From positions 1-64,000 of the forward strand of contig WTFY01000018.1 in the NCBI GenBank assembly GCA_011523795.1: DNA of 64,000 nucleotides, given 5' to 3'. The stretch comes from Gammaproteobacteria bacterium. GTDB taxonomy: Bacteria > Pseudomonadota > Gammaproteobacteria > UBA4575. Shown here piece after piece: positions 57,168 through 64,000 of the stretch. The position numbers were made by a program, and so were the translations under genes. A model generated the notes under the pieces. That model was not told the origin of the DNA and searched no databases. It was given only the letters and a program-made list of their open reading frames with translations. The stretch's first letter is position 1. Each line of letters begins with the position of its first letter.

Positions 57168-57857
57168 CTATACATTTTGCACATCTTTGGTTAATGCCTG
57201 GCGCTGGAGCAAGGCGGTAAATTCCTCAACAAAGTTGTCGTACCGCATCACCAGGCGTTCTACATCACTGGAATAGCGGTTGTAGGCTATTACTGCCGGT
57301 ATGGCCGCAAACAGCCCCATGGCTGTAGCGATAAGAGCCTCCGCGATGCCTGGAGCCACGGCTGACAGGGTCGCCTGCTGCACATCGCTCAGGGCACGAA
57401 ATGAGTTCATGATGCCCCATACTGTGCCAAACAGGCCGACATAGGGAGCCGTTGAACCTACCGTGGCCAGGAAGGAAAGGTAATGCTCGAGGGATTCCAC
57501 TTCGCGCGACATGGCCACTTTCATAGAACGCAATGCAGTGTCGGTAATGGCAATCGTAGTAACCTTTTGCTTCCGATAGAGGCGTATGTATTCGCTGAAG
57601 CCTGAAACAAAGATATTCTCCATACCCGTCGGATCACTGTGATTTTTCACCTGCTCATAAAGCGTGGCAAGGTTCGCACCGGACCAGAACTGTTCTTCAA
57701 ATGCATCGGCTTGCCTGCGCGCCTCCTTTATGGTTTTCCACTTGCTCACAATCATCGTCCAGGAAACGACTGAAGCCACCAGCAGCAACAGCATCACTAG
57801 CTGTACCAGGACATTTGCCTCGATGATCAAACTCAAAATACTTGTGTCAACATGCAC
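57168..57857 (-). CDS. tolQ: Tol-Pal system protein TolQ
   Basis: A 229-residue inner-membrane proton channel subunit of the MotA/TolQ/ExbB type with three helices, including TVGSTAPYVGLFGTVWGIMNSF and GIAEALIATAMGLFAAIPAVIAYN. The start is taken as GTG at 57857, with GGAG seven bases upstream, giving V-H-V-DTSILSLI as in relatives. It overlaps the ybgC stop by 11 bases. An ATG at 57881 is the alternative. Confidence 0.95.
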   Translation of the reverse strand: MHVDTSILSLIIEANVLVQLVMLLLLVASVVSWTMIVSKWKTIKEARRQADAFEEQFWSGANLATLYEQVKNHSDPTGMENIFVSGFSEYIRLYRKQKVTTIAITDTALRSMKVAMSREVESLEHYLSFLATVGSTAPYVGLFGTVWGIMNSFRALSDVQQATLSAVAPGIAEALIATAMGLFAAIPAVIAYNRYSSDVERLVMRYDNFVEEFTALLQRQALTKDVQNV

Positions 57858-58260
57858 TTTTGATCTCCTTGAAAAGATCATTGGGTATGGGTAACGGCGT
57901 AAAGCTGTCCGCCTGCAAGCACACTACATTTATCTCGGCATCCGCAAGCAATACTGCCTCATCATGGAAATGCGTGATTCTCTGCCTGATTGAAATGCTT
58001 GCTGCCCTGAGCGCATGAGGTTCTACAGTGATTGCAAGCAAGTCATTGAACCTGGCAGGCTGCTTGTACGCAATGCTGACAGAACGGACTGCAAACAGTA
58101 TGTTCCTGGCCTGCACCAACTCGTCCTGTTCGACGCCGAGTGAACGCAGCCACTCGGTGCGTGCACGCTCCAGGAACTTCAAATAACTGGCATAGTACAC
58201 CACACCTCCGGCATCTGTGTCTTCATAGTAGACCCGAACTTGCCAGATGTAAGGCTTCAT
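57847..58260 (-). CDS. ybgC: Acyl-CoA thioesterase YbgC
   Basis: A 137-residue hot-dog-fold thioesterase, first gene of the tol-pal operon. The active-site stretch is VYYEDTDAGGVVYYASYLKFLERARTEWLR with the catalytic Asp at about 16. It acts on short-chain acyl-CoA or acyl-ACP linked to phospholipid enzymes. It follows ruvB by 38 bp and overlaps tolQ. Confidence 0.95.
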   Translation of the reverse strand: MKPYIWQVRVYYEDTDAGGVVYYASYLKFLERARTEWLRSLGVEQDELVQARNILFAVRSVSIAYKQPARFNDLLAITVEPHALRAASISIRQRITHFHDEAVLLADAEINVVCLQADSFTPLPIPNDLFKEIKSAC

Positions 58261-58298
58261 GTACTGAAGATGAAATCCAGTCGGCTCGGCAATTCGTA

Positions 58299-59366
58299 TT
58301 ACTGCGCTTTCCCCGAAGACAGTTCCAGGTCTGCCTGCGGTGACTGTTCCACACGGTCCCGGGGAACTTTCATGCCAAAGTGTTGATAGGAGTTAGCGGT
58401 TGCCACGCGCCCCCTCGGAGTACGCATCAAAAACCCTTTCAGAATGAGATACGGCTCGATAACGTCCTCTATCGTGCCGCGCTCTTCACCGATAGCCGTA
58501 GCGAGGCTGTCAATCCCTACCGGACCTCCTCCGAACTTCTCGATGACCGCAAGCAGCAGGCGCCGGTCCATATGGTCAAAACCATGCACATCAACGCTCA
58601 GCATGTCCAGGGCAGCATTTGCATTTTCACCGGTAATCACCCCGTCAGACTTGACCTGTACATAATCACGCACACGCCTCAGCAACCGGTTGGCCACCCT
58701 GGGCGTGCCACGTGAACGACACGCGATCTGTTCGGCTCCTCCGCCCTCAACCTGGACTTCGAGTATGCTGGCTGAACGCCGGACAATGGCTGCCAGCTCT
58801 TCCGTATTGTAGAACTCAAGCCGTTGCACAATTCCGAAACGGTCCCGCAAAGGCGAAGTCAGCAGGCCTGCACGTGTCGTCGCTCCCACGAGGGTGAAGG
58901 GAGGTAAATCCAGCTTTATCGACCTTGCGGCCGGGCCTTCACCTATCATGATGTTGAGCTGAAAATCTTCCAGTGCCGGGTAAAGGACCTCTTCCGTGAC
59001 CGGACTCAGACGATGGATTTCGTCGATGAACAGCACATCCATGGGCTCGAGGTTTGTCAAGATGGCAGCCAGGTCACCCGGCCGTTCCAGAATCGGTCCA
59101 GAAGTATGACGCATGTTCACCTGCATTTCATTGGCGATAATATTGGACAAGGTCGTCTTTCCGAGCCCTGGCGGGCCGAATATCAGTACATGGTCCAGGG
59201 CCTGCCGGCGCTGCTTTGCAGCAGTAATGAAGATATCCATTTGCTCACATACCTTGGCCTGCCCAACGTACTCATTGAGAAAACGGGGTCGAATTACACT
59301 TTCGACCGAAGCGTCAGCCTTTTCCTTTCTCGTATCGACCAGTCTGGATGTTTCTGTTTCAGTCAC
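58299..59366 (-). CDS. ruvB: Holliday junction DNA helicase RuvB
   Basis: A 355-residue AAA+ motor for branch migration. Walker A is GPPGLGKTT, Walker B is [11 protein letters not shown], and the C-terminal winged helix has [16 protein letters not shown]. It follows ruvA by 11 bp in the usual ruvCAB order. Confidence 0.98.
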   Translation of the reverse strand: MTETETSRLVDTRKEKADASVESVIRPRFLNEYVGQAKVCEQMDIFITAAKQRRQALDHVLIFGPPGLGKTTLSNIIANEMQVNMRHTSGPILERPGDLAAILTNLEPMDVLFIDEIHRLSPVTEEVLYPALEDFQLNIMIGEGPAARSIKLDLPPFTLVGATTRAGLLTSPLRDRFGIVQRLEFYNTEELAAIVRRSASILEVQVEGGGAEQIACRSRGTPRVANRLLRRVRDYVQVKSDGVITGENANAALDMLSVDVHGFDHMDRRLLLAVIEKFGGGPVGIDSLATAIGEERGTIEDVIEPYLILKGFLMRTPRGRVATANSYQHFGMKVPRDRVEQSPQADLELSSGKAQ

Positions 59367-59377
59367 CGGTTCGTCTT

Positions 59378-59983
59378 CTAAGTCGATTTTGCCAAACGGC
59401 TCTTCAGCGCCATGCGGATGATGTCTTCGCTGCTCCGGCCATCCGTCTCCACCTCGCTCACCATGCGGCTTGCATCACCGTGCTTGAAGCCAAGCGAAAC
59501 AAGCGCGGAGATGGCATCTCCAACCGGGTTATAGAGGGCATCACCCAGCCTGTATTCACCCTGGTCCCGCGTTACAGCTGCCCTCTTCATCCTGTCACGC
59601 ATCTCTACAATCAGCCGTTCAGCCGTCCTGCGGCCTACGCCGGGCAAGCGCATCAAGGCATCGGCATCATCACGCTTGATGCACTCAGTAAACGACCGTA
59701 CATCCATGCCTGAAAGAATAGCCAGCGCTATTTTGGCCCCCACGCCGTTCACTTTTAACAGATCCCTGAACAGCCCCCTGTCCTGAATGTTCTTGAATGC
59801 GTACAGGGTCTGTGCGTCTTCCCGCACAAGCAGGTGAGTATACACGACAACGTTTTCACCACAGTCCGGCAGCTCATAGAAGGTTGACATCGGGGCTTCC
59901 AGTTCATAACCGACACCCTGCACATCAAGCAAAAAATAAGGAGGGTGTTTTTCAATGACGTCTCCCTGCAAGCGCCCGATCAT
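59378..59983 (-). CDS. ruvA: Holliday junction protein RuvA
   Basis: A 201-residue tetramer-forming protein that binds four-way junctions. It opens [27 protein letters not shown], has the helix-hairpin-helix stretches [18 protein letters not shown] and [19 protein letters not shown], and a C-terminal domain that contacts RuvB. The ATG at 59983 overlaps the ruvC stop by four bases. Confidence 0.97.
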   Translation of the reverse strand: MIGRLQGDVIEKHPPYFLLDVQGVGYELEAPMSTFYELPDCGENVVVYTHLLVREDAQTLYAFKNIQDRGLFRDLLKVNGVGAKIALAILSGMDVRSFTECIKRDDADALMRLPGVGRRTAERLIVEMRDRMKRAAVTRDQGEYRLGDALYNPVGDAISALVSLGFKHGDASRMVSEVETDGRSSEDIIRMALKSRLAKST

Positions 59984-60525
59984 GCCTGACACCCGGAACT
60001 GGATACGCGAGGACCCACAGCCAGCATGGACGAATGGGCGTGGCACAGCGATACAGCCAGCGCATCCGCCTCGTCAGCCTGCAATACACCCCGCAGGCCC
60101 AGCAAGCTCAGCACCATGTGCTGGACCTGCTGCTTGCTCGCCGCACCATTGCCGACCACTGCCTGCTTCACGAATCTGGCGCTGTATTCACTCACCGGGA
60201 CCTGAAACTGTACCGCGGCACTGATCGCCGCCCCCCTGGCATGGCCGAGTTTCAGCGCAGAGGAAATGTTACGCGAAACGAACACTTCTTCGACAGCCAC
60301 CTCGTCCGGCCGGTACTGCTCAATGATTTCCGTGAGATTTTTGAAAATCAGGCCCAGTCGCTCTGCAATTCCGGTTTTCTCACCTGGAGCCTGGACACGG
60401 ATGTTCCGGCTGAAAATGTAGCGACTGTCCCTGCCATCACTTTCAATAATGCCAATTCCCGTGGTTCGCAAACCTGGGTCGATACCAAGTATCCTGGTGG
60501 AAGCACATCGTTTCAGTTCCGTCAT
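59980..60525 (-). CDS. ruvC: Holliday junction resolvase RuvC
   Basis: A 181-residue endonuclease. The catalytic acidic residues lie in ILGIDPGLRTTGIG (Asp near 16), VAVEEVFVSRN, and EADALAVSLCHAH. It lies 16 bp after yebC and overlaps ruvA. Confidence 0.97.
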   Translation of the reverse strand: MTELKRCASTRILGIDPGLRTTGIGIIESDGRDSRYIFSRNIRVQAPGEKTGIAERLGLIFKNLTEIIEQYRPDEVAVEEVFVSRNISSALKLGHARGAAISAAVQFQVPVSEYSARFVKQAVVGNGAASKQQVQHMVLSLLGLRGVLQADEADALAVSLCHAHSSMLAVGPRVSSSGCQA

Positions 60526-60541
60526 GCGAAAGGTTCAGCAG

Positions 60542-61282
60542 CTAGGCCATTTCAAAGATGGTGTCCGGAATCTCGGCATTTGAATACACATTCTGTACAT
60601 CATCCAGTGTATCCAGTGTATCCAGCAGGCGAAGCATGGTTTCGCCATCCTTTTCAGACAAGGGGACTGCCGTACTGGCACGCATCGTAATTTCTGCAGA
60701 ATCCGGCACCAGGCCCCTGGCTTCCAGCGCCTGTACAACTGCCGGAAACTCATCGGCACCGGTAATCACTTCAAGGCCCCCGTCCTCCATGTCCACGATG
60801 TCGTCAGCACCTGCTTCCAGCACACTCTCCATGACCGAATTTTCATCTGCGCCCGAAGCAAACCGGATCACCCCTGTATTGGAAAACAAGTAAGCGACCG
60901 AACCGGAAGTGCCCAAATTGCCATTGAACTTTGCAAACACATGCCTGATCTCGGAAACCGTACGGTTGCGGTTGTCGGTCATGCAGTCGATCAGTACCGC
61001 AGCACCGCCGGGGCCGTAGCCCTCGTAACGCACCTCCATGTACCCCTCACCTTCCAGTTCGCCTGTGCCCCGCTTGATGGCGCGCTCAATCGTATCTTTC
61101 GGCATGTTGGCAGAGTAAGCCTTGTCAACTGCCGAGCGCAGACGCGCATTGGAATCAGGGTCGCCCCCGTCACGGGCCGCTACTGTAATCTCTCGGATTA
61201 ATCGGGTGAATAATTTACCGCGCTTGGCGTCTTGAGCTTTTTTATGATGCTGGATATTGGCCCATTTACTATGACCAGCCAT
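60542..61282 (-). CDS. yebC: YebC/PmpR family DNA-binding protein
   Basis: A 246-residue protein opening [32 protein letters not shown], with [23 protein letters not shown] in the middle. Members act as transcription regulators; others help the ribosome with proline-rich stretches. It leads the yebC-ruvCAB genes, the usual place. Confidence 0.97.
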   Translation of the reverse strand: MAGHSKWANIQHHKKAQDAKRGKLFTRLIREITVAARDGGDPDSNARLRSAVDKAYSANMPKDTIERAIKRGTGELEGEGYMEVRYEGYGPGGAAVLIDCMTDNRNRTVSEIRHVFAKFNGNLGTSGSVAYLFSNTGVIRFASGADENSVMESVLEAGADDIVDMEDGGLEVITGADEFPAVVQALEARGLVPDSAEITMRASTAVPLSEKDGETMLRLLDTLDTLDDVQNVYSNAEIPDTIFEMA

Positions 61283-61330
61283 CGGATCCCCTCTAGTAGA
61301 TCAATACGGTTAGTTTAGCACTTCCCGATT

Positions 61331-61954
61331 TCAAGTGACATTTCCGGTACGTAAAAACTCGTCCACCAACGCCGCTACAGGCTTTGCAAGCAGCATTCCG
61401 GTATGACTGTATGGAATCAACCTGTGTACATCACAAAAATCAGTCCTGGTTTCCGACACGGCCACTGTGCCGTCGTTCGGAGTGTCAAGGGATGCCCCCA
61501 GAATCTGGCCGATTCCATGTCCCCGTGTCCCTGCCAACACAGCCAGAGGACGGGTCCCTTTCCATGCCGGGACATTTCCAAGCAAGGAATCAGCGCTCGC
61601 GCCCATGAAACTGGCTGCCAAAAACCTGTGCCTTGACAGATACCGCGCCAATCCGCTGCCGGTCAGCGGGGTACCCAGCATGACGACCCTCCCGGGCCTG
61701 ACCGAATCGACAGACTGGAAGTAATGCATCAGTACGATGCCTCCAAGACTGTGCGCAACAAAATGTATGACCTCCGCATCCAGCCTTTCAAGGAAATCCC
61801 CGAGAAGCCGCGCATTATGCCCGGGTGTATACCTCAGGCTCCGATAGGAGAACTGCCTGCAACAATGCCCGAGCCTGGCCAAGTAGTGGGCCATGGGCTG
61901 CATGCACAATCCATGCATCCAGATTCCATGAATGCAGACTACAACCTCACGCAT
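61331..61954 (-). CDS. Alpha/beta hydrolase (lipase-like)
   Basis: A 207-residue alpha/beta-fold protein. It has the oxyanion-side HGIW near the N-terminus, the nucleophile elbow AHSLGG at about 68-73, MLGTPLTGSGLAR, and a likely catalytic His in IPYSHTGML. Members act as lipases or esterases; substrate unknown. It lies between yebC and nudB on the same strand. Confidence 0.87.
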   Translation of the reverse strand: MREVVVCIHGIWMHGLCMQPMAHYLARLGHCCRQFSYRSLRYTPGHNARLLGDFLERLDAEVIHFVAHSLGGIVLMHYFQSVDSVRPGRVVMLGTPLTGSGLARYLSRHRFLAASFMGASADSLLGNVPAWKGTRPLAVLAGTRGHGIGQILGASLDTPNDGTVAVSETRTDFCDVHRLIPYSHTGMLLAKPVAALVDEFLRTGNVT

Positions 61955-61963
61955 CGGCCTGCA

Positions 61964-62395
61964 TCATTCAGGGACCCAGCGCAGTATCGCCGCCTGATTG
62001 GTATGTGAGAATGCAAGGTCGGCAGCATGCAGCCGCGGCAGCCATTGAAACTCCACATGCTCCCTGGGATCCAGCCTGATATCCACTTTCTCCGGAAGCC
62101 GCAGCCTGTACACATGCTCCTGGTTCATGACCACACCCGGGGCATAGCGTTTGCGCCAGATCGAGTAAATCTCAAAACTCTGTACAGAATGGCAATCACG
62201 GACCGCTTGATTCACCAGGCCGGTTTCTTCACGCAGCTCGCGGATGGCTGCATCGATGGGCTCCTCACCCCATTCCAGGCTGCCTGTTACCGACTGCCAA
62301 AAGTCGCTCGGGTACTTGCGCCGCAGCAACAGGACCTCGCTGCACTGCGTGTACACGATCACCAATACTGATTCGGGGCGTTTGTGATCTACCAA
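61964..62395 (-). CDS. nudB: Dihydroneopterin triphosphate diphosphatase NudB
   Basis: A 143-residue Nudix hydrolase that removes pyrophosphate from dihydroneopterin triphosphate in folate synthesis. The Nudix box is GSLEWGEEPIDAAIRELREETGL. It opens RPESVLVIVYTQ and has FWQSVTGSLE as in NudB. It lies downstream of aspS, the usual neighbour. Confidence 0.93.
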   Translation of the reverse strand: MVDHKRPESVLVIVYTQCSEVLLLRRKYPSDFWQSVTGSLEWGEEPIDAAIRELREETGLVNQAVRDCHSVQSFEIYSIWRKRYAPGVVMNQEHVYRLRLPEKVDIRLDPREHVEFQWLPRLHAADLAFSHTNQAAILRWVPE

Positions 62396-62535
62396 ATTGC
62401 ACTACCCGGCATGATTAAAAAAACATCCAGCCATGGAATATTGTAATGCAAATAGCTGCACGGGTTTGAGGACCCCCGCTACGGATGTGGATGGATGCAA
62501 GCGGGGCAAATCGTCTCCGCCCCCTTGTCATGGCT

Positions 62536-64000
62536 TCAGTCTGAGCCGGGGCGCAATCGAATATGCAATTCTTTGAGCTGCCGGGTGTCAGCAGGCGAAG
62601 GGGCATCCGTCAGCAGGCACGTGGCATTCTGGGTTTTTGGAAAGGCTATGACATCGCGGATCGACTGGCTGGCCGTCATCAGCATCACGAGCCGGTCCAG
62701 CCCAAAGGCTATGCCCCCGTGAGGCGGTGTGCCAAAGTCAAGGGCTTGCAACAGGAACCCGAATTTTTCCTGCGCCTGTTTCGCATCAATTTGCAGTACC
62801 TCAAAAATTGCGGCCTGCATTTCCTTTTTGTGAACGCGCACCGAGCCCCCGCCTACTTCGGTGCCGTTCAGCACCATGTCATAGGCCTTGGAAAGCACTG
62901 TACCCGGGCTCTCTGCCAGCTCTTCCGGGGTTTCGCAGGCAGGTGACGTAAACGGATGATGCAGCGCGTTCCAGCGGCGGGAATCCGGGTCCCGTTCAAA
63001 CATTGGAAACTCCACCACCCACAATGGCCGCCAACCCTGCTCCACGAGGTTCAGGTCATGGCCCAGCCTGACCCTTAATGCGCCCAGTGCGGCATTCACG
63101 ATCCTCCTGTTATCCGCGCCGAAAAACAGCAGGTCCCCATTCGCAGCACCGGACAGCTGTACCATCATCCTGATGACGTCTTCCGGGAAATACTTGAGTA
63201 TCGGCGACTGGAGTCCCGACTGGAAATCGTCGACCTCCACACACTTGATGTACGCCAGTCCCCTGGCCCCGAACTGTGCGACAAATTCCGTGTAATCGTC
63301 GATCTCCTTGCGGGTCAGTGCCGCACCCCCGGGCACCCTGAGCATCGCCACACGGCCGGCTTCATCCTTGGCGGGTCCACTGAAAACCTTGAACGAAACC
63401 TGCTTCATCAGCTCGGTCACGTCCACCAGTTCGAGCGGATTGCGCAGGTCAGGCTTGTCGCTGCCATAGCGCAGCAAAGCCTCCGCATAGCTTATCCTCG
63501 GAAAAGGTTTCTCCAGGCTCACATCCATGACCCGCTCGAACAGGTCACAGATCATGTCCTCCATCAGCGACATGATCTGCGCCTCATCCATAAATGACGT
63601 CTCAATATCCAGCTGCGTGAATTCCGGTTGCCGGTCGGCACGCAGGTCTTCATCGCGAAAACAGCGAACCACCTGGTAATAACGGTCAAACCCGCTTGCC
63701 ATCAGCAGCTGCTTGAACAGCTGCGGTGATTGCGGCAAGGCAAAAAAACTGCCCGCCTGGGTCCGGCTGGGTACAAGGTAATCACGGGCACCCTCAGGGG
63801 TTGCACGAGTCAGGAACGGGGTTTCGATATCCAGAAACCCGTGTGTATCCAGAAAACTTCTCAGGACACGTGTAATGTCGGCCCTGATCCGGAGACGCCC
63901 TTGCATGTCAGGACGCCGCAGATCGATGTAGCGGTAGCGCAAACGGGTTTCTTCATGAACCTCCTCGTCATCCAGCTGGAACGGAGGCGTCTCAGATTCA
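62536..64000 (-). CDS. aspS: Aspartyl-tRNA synthetase (partial, N-terminus beyond the window)
   Basis: The C-terminal part, about 487 residues, of a class II synthetase. The reading frame runs on to the right edge without a start, so the N-terminal anticodon-binding domain lies outside the window. Visible: [38 protein letters not shown], motif 2 around [22 protein letters not shown], the GAD insert, and motif 3 [15 protein letters not shown] Met at 63942 is internal. Confidence 0.97.
   Translation of the reverse strand, partial: ESETPPFQLDDEEVHEETRLRYRYIDLRRPDMQGRLRIRADITRVLRSFLDTHGFLDIETPFLTRATPEGARDYLVPSRTQAGSFFALPQSPQLFKQLLMASGFDRYYQVVRCFRDEDLRADRQPEFTQLDIETSFMDEAQIMSLMEDMICDLFERVMDVSLEKPFPRISYAEALLRYGSDKPDLRNPLELVDVTELMKQVSFKVFSGPAKDEAGRVAMLRVPGGAALTRKEIDDYTEFVAQFGARGLAYIKCVEVDDFQSGLQSPILKYFPEDVIRMMVQLSGAANGDLLFFGADNRRIVNAALGALRVRLGHDLNLVEQGWRPLWVVEFPMFERDPDSRRWNALHHPFTSPACETPEELAESPGTVLSKAYDMVLNGTEVGGGSVRVHKKEMQAAIFEVLQIDAKQAQEKFGFLLQALDFGTPPHGGIAFGLDRLVMLMTASQSIRDVIAFPKTQNATCLLTDAPSPADTRQLKELHIRLRPGSD

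Overview
The window is chromosomal DNA of a Gram-negative bacterium, most probably a gammaproteobacterium. Evidence: the cluster pncC-recA-recX-alaS-lysC-csrA, the pair cmoA/cmoB beside prfC, and the long run aspS-nudB-yebC-ruvCAB-ybgC-tolQRAB-pal-cpoB-queE-queC-tRNA-Lys. These arrangements are typical of that class. I cannot name the genus. I see no insertion sequence, phage, integrase or CRISPR array.

Region by region. 0.4-3 kb: a LysR-type regulator convergent with an ammonium transporter. 3.2-20 kb: housekeeping (csrA, lysC, alaS, recX, recA, pncC; divergent mutS and fdxA; then cmoB, cmoA, prfC, rimI, a family 4 uracil-DNA glycosylase, leuA). 19.5-25 kb: pssA, a Psd-like protein without the usual Gly-Ser cleavage site, ilvC, ilvH (no large subunit gene beside it), tusA, bepA and an isochorismatase-fold hydrolase. 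25-31.4 kb: a minus-strand set reading amiE, cbbQ-like, cbbO-like, acs. The amidase would release acetate and ammonia from acetamide, and Acs would activate the acetate.

32.4-40.5 kb is the unusual part. A minus-strand set reads: a 94-aa unknown, tubulin/FtsZ-like protein C, a 108-aa unknown, tubulin/FtsZ-like protein B, a CobW-type GTPase, a CbtB-like small membrane protein, a Prx5-type peroxiredoxin, a thioredoxin-like 2Fe-2S ferredoxin, and tubulin/FtsZ-like protein A. It ends at a strong two-way hairpin. Three paralogous tubulin-superfamily proteins, all with the GGTGSG nucleotide-binding signature, sit with metal and redox genes. The set is flanked on one side by the amidase and on the other by a divergent five-gene ABC transporter of the urea/short-chain amide type (40.9-45.8 kb). 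I infer a link to amide or urea nitrogen use, but the sequence alone does not prove it.

45.8-51 kb: an alpha/beta hydrolase, a steroid 5-alpha-reductase-like membrane enzyme, two surface lipoproteins (one TbpB-like), and an outer-membrane beta-barrel with two palindromes upstream. 51.4-64 kb: tRNA-Lys(UUU) with an odd extra base, then the queC/queE, tol-pal, ruv, yebC, nudB and aspS genes. aspS runs off the right edge.
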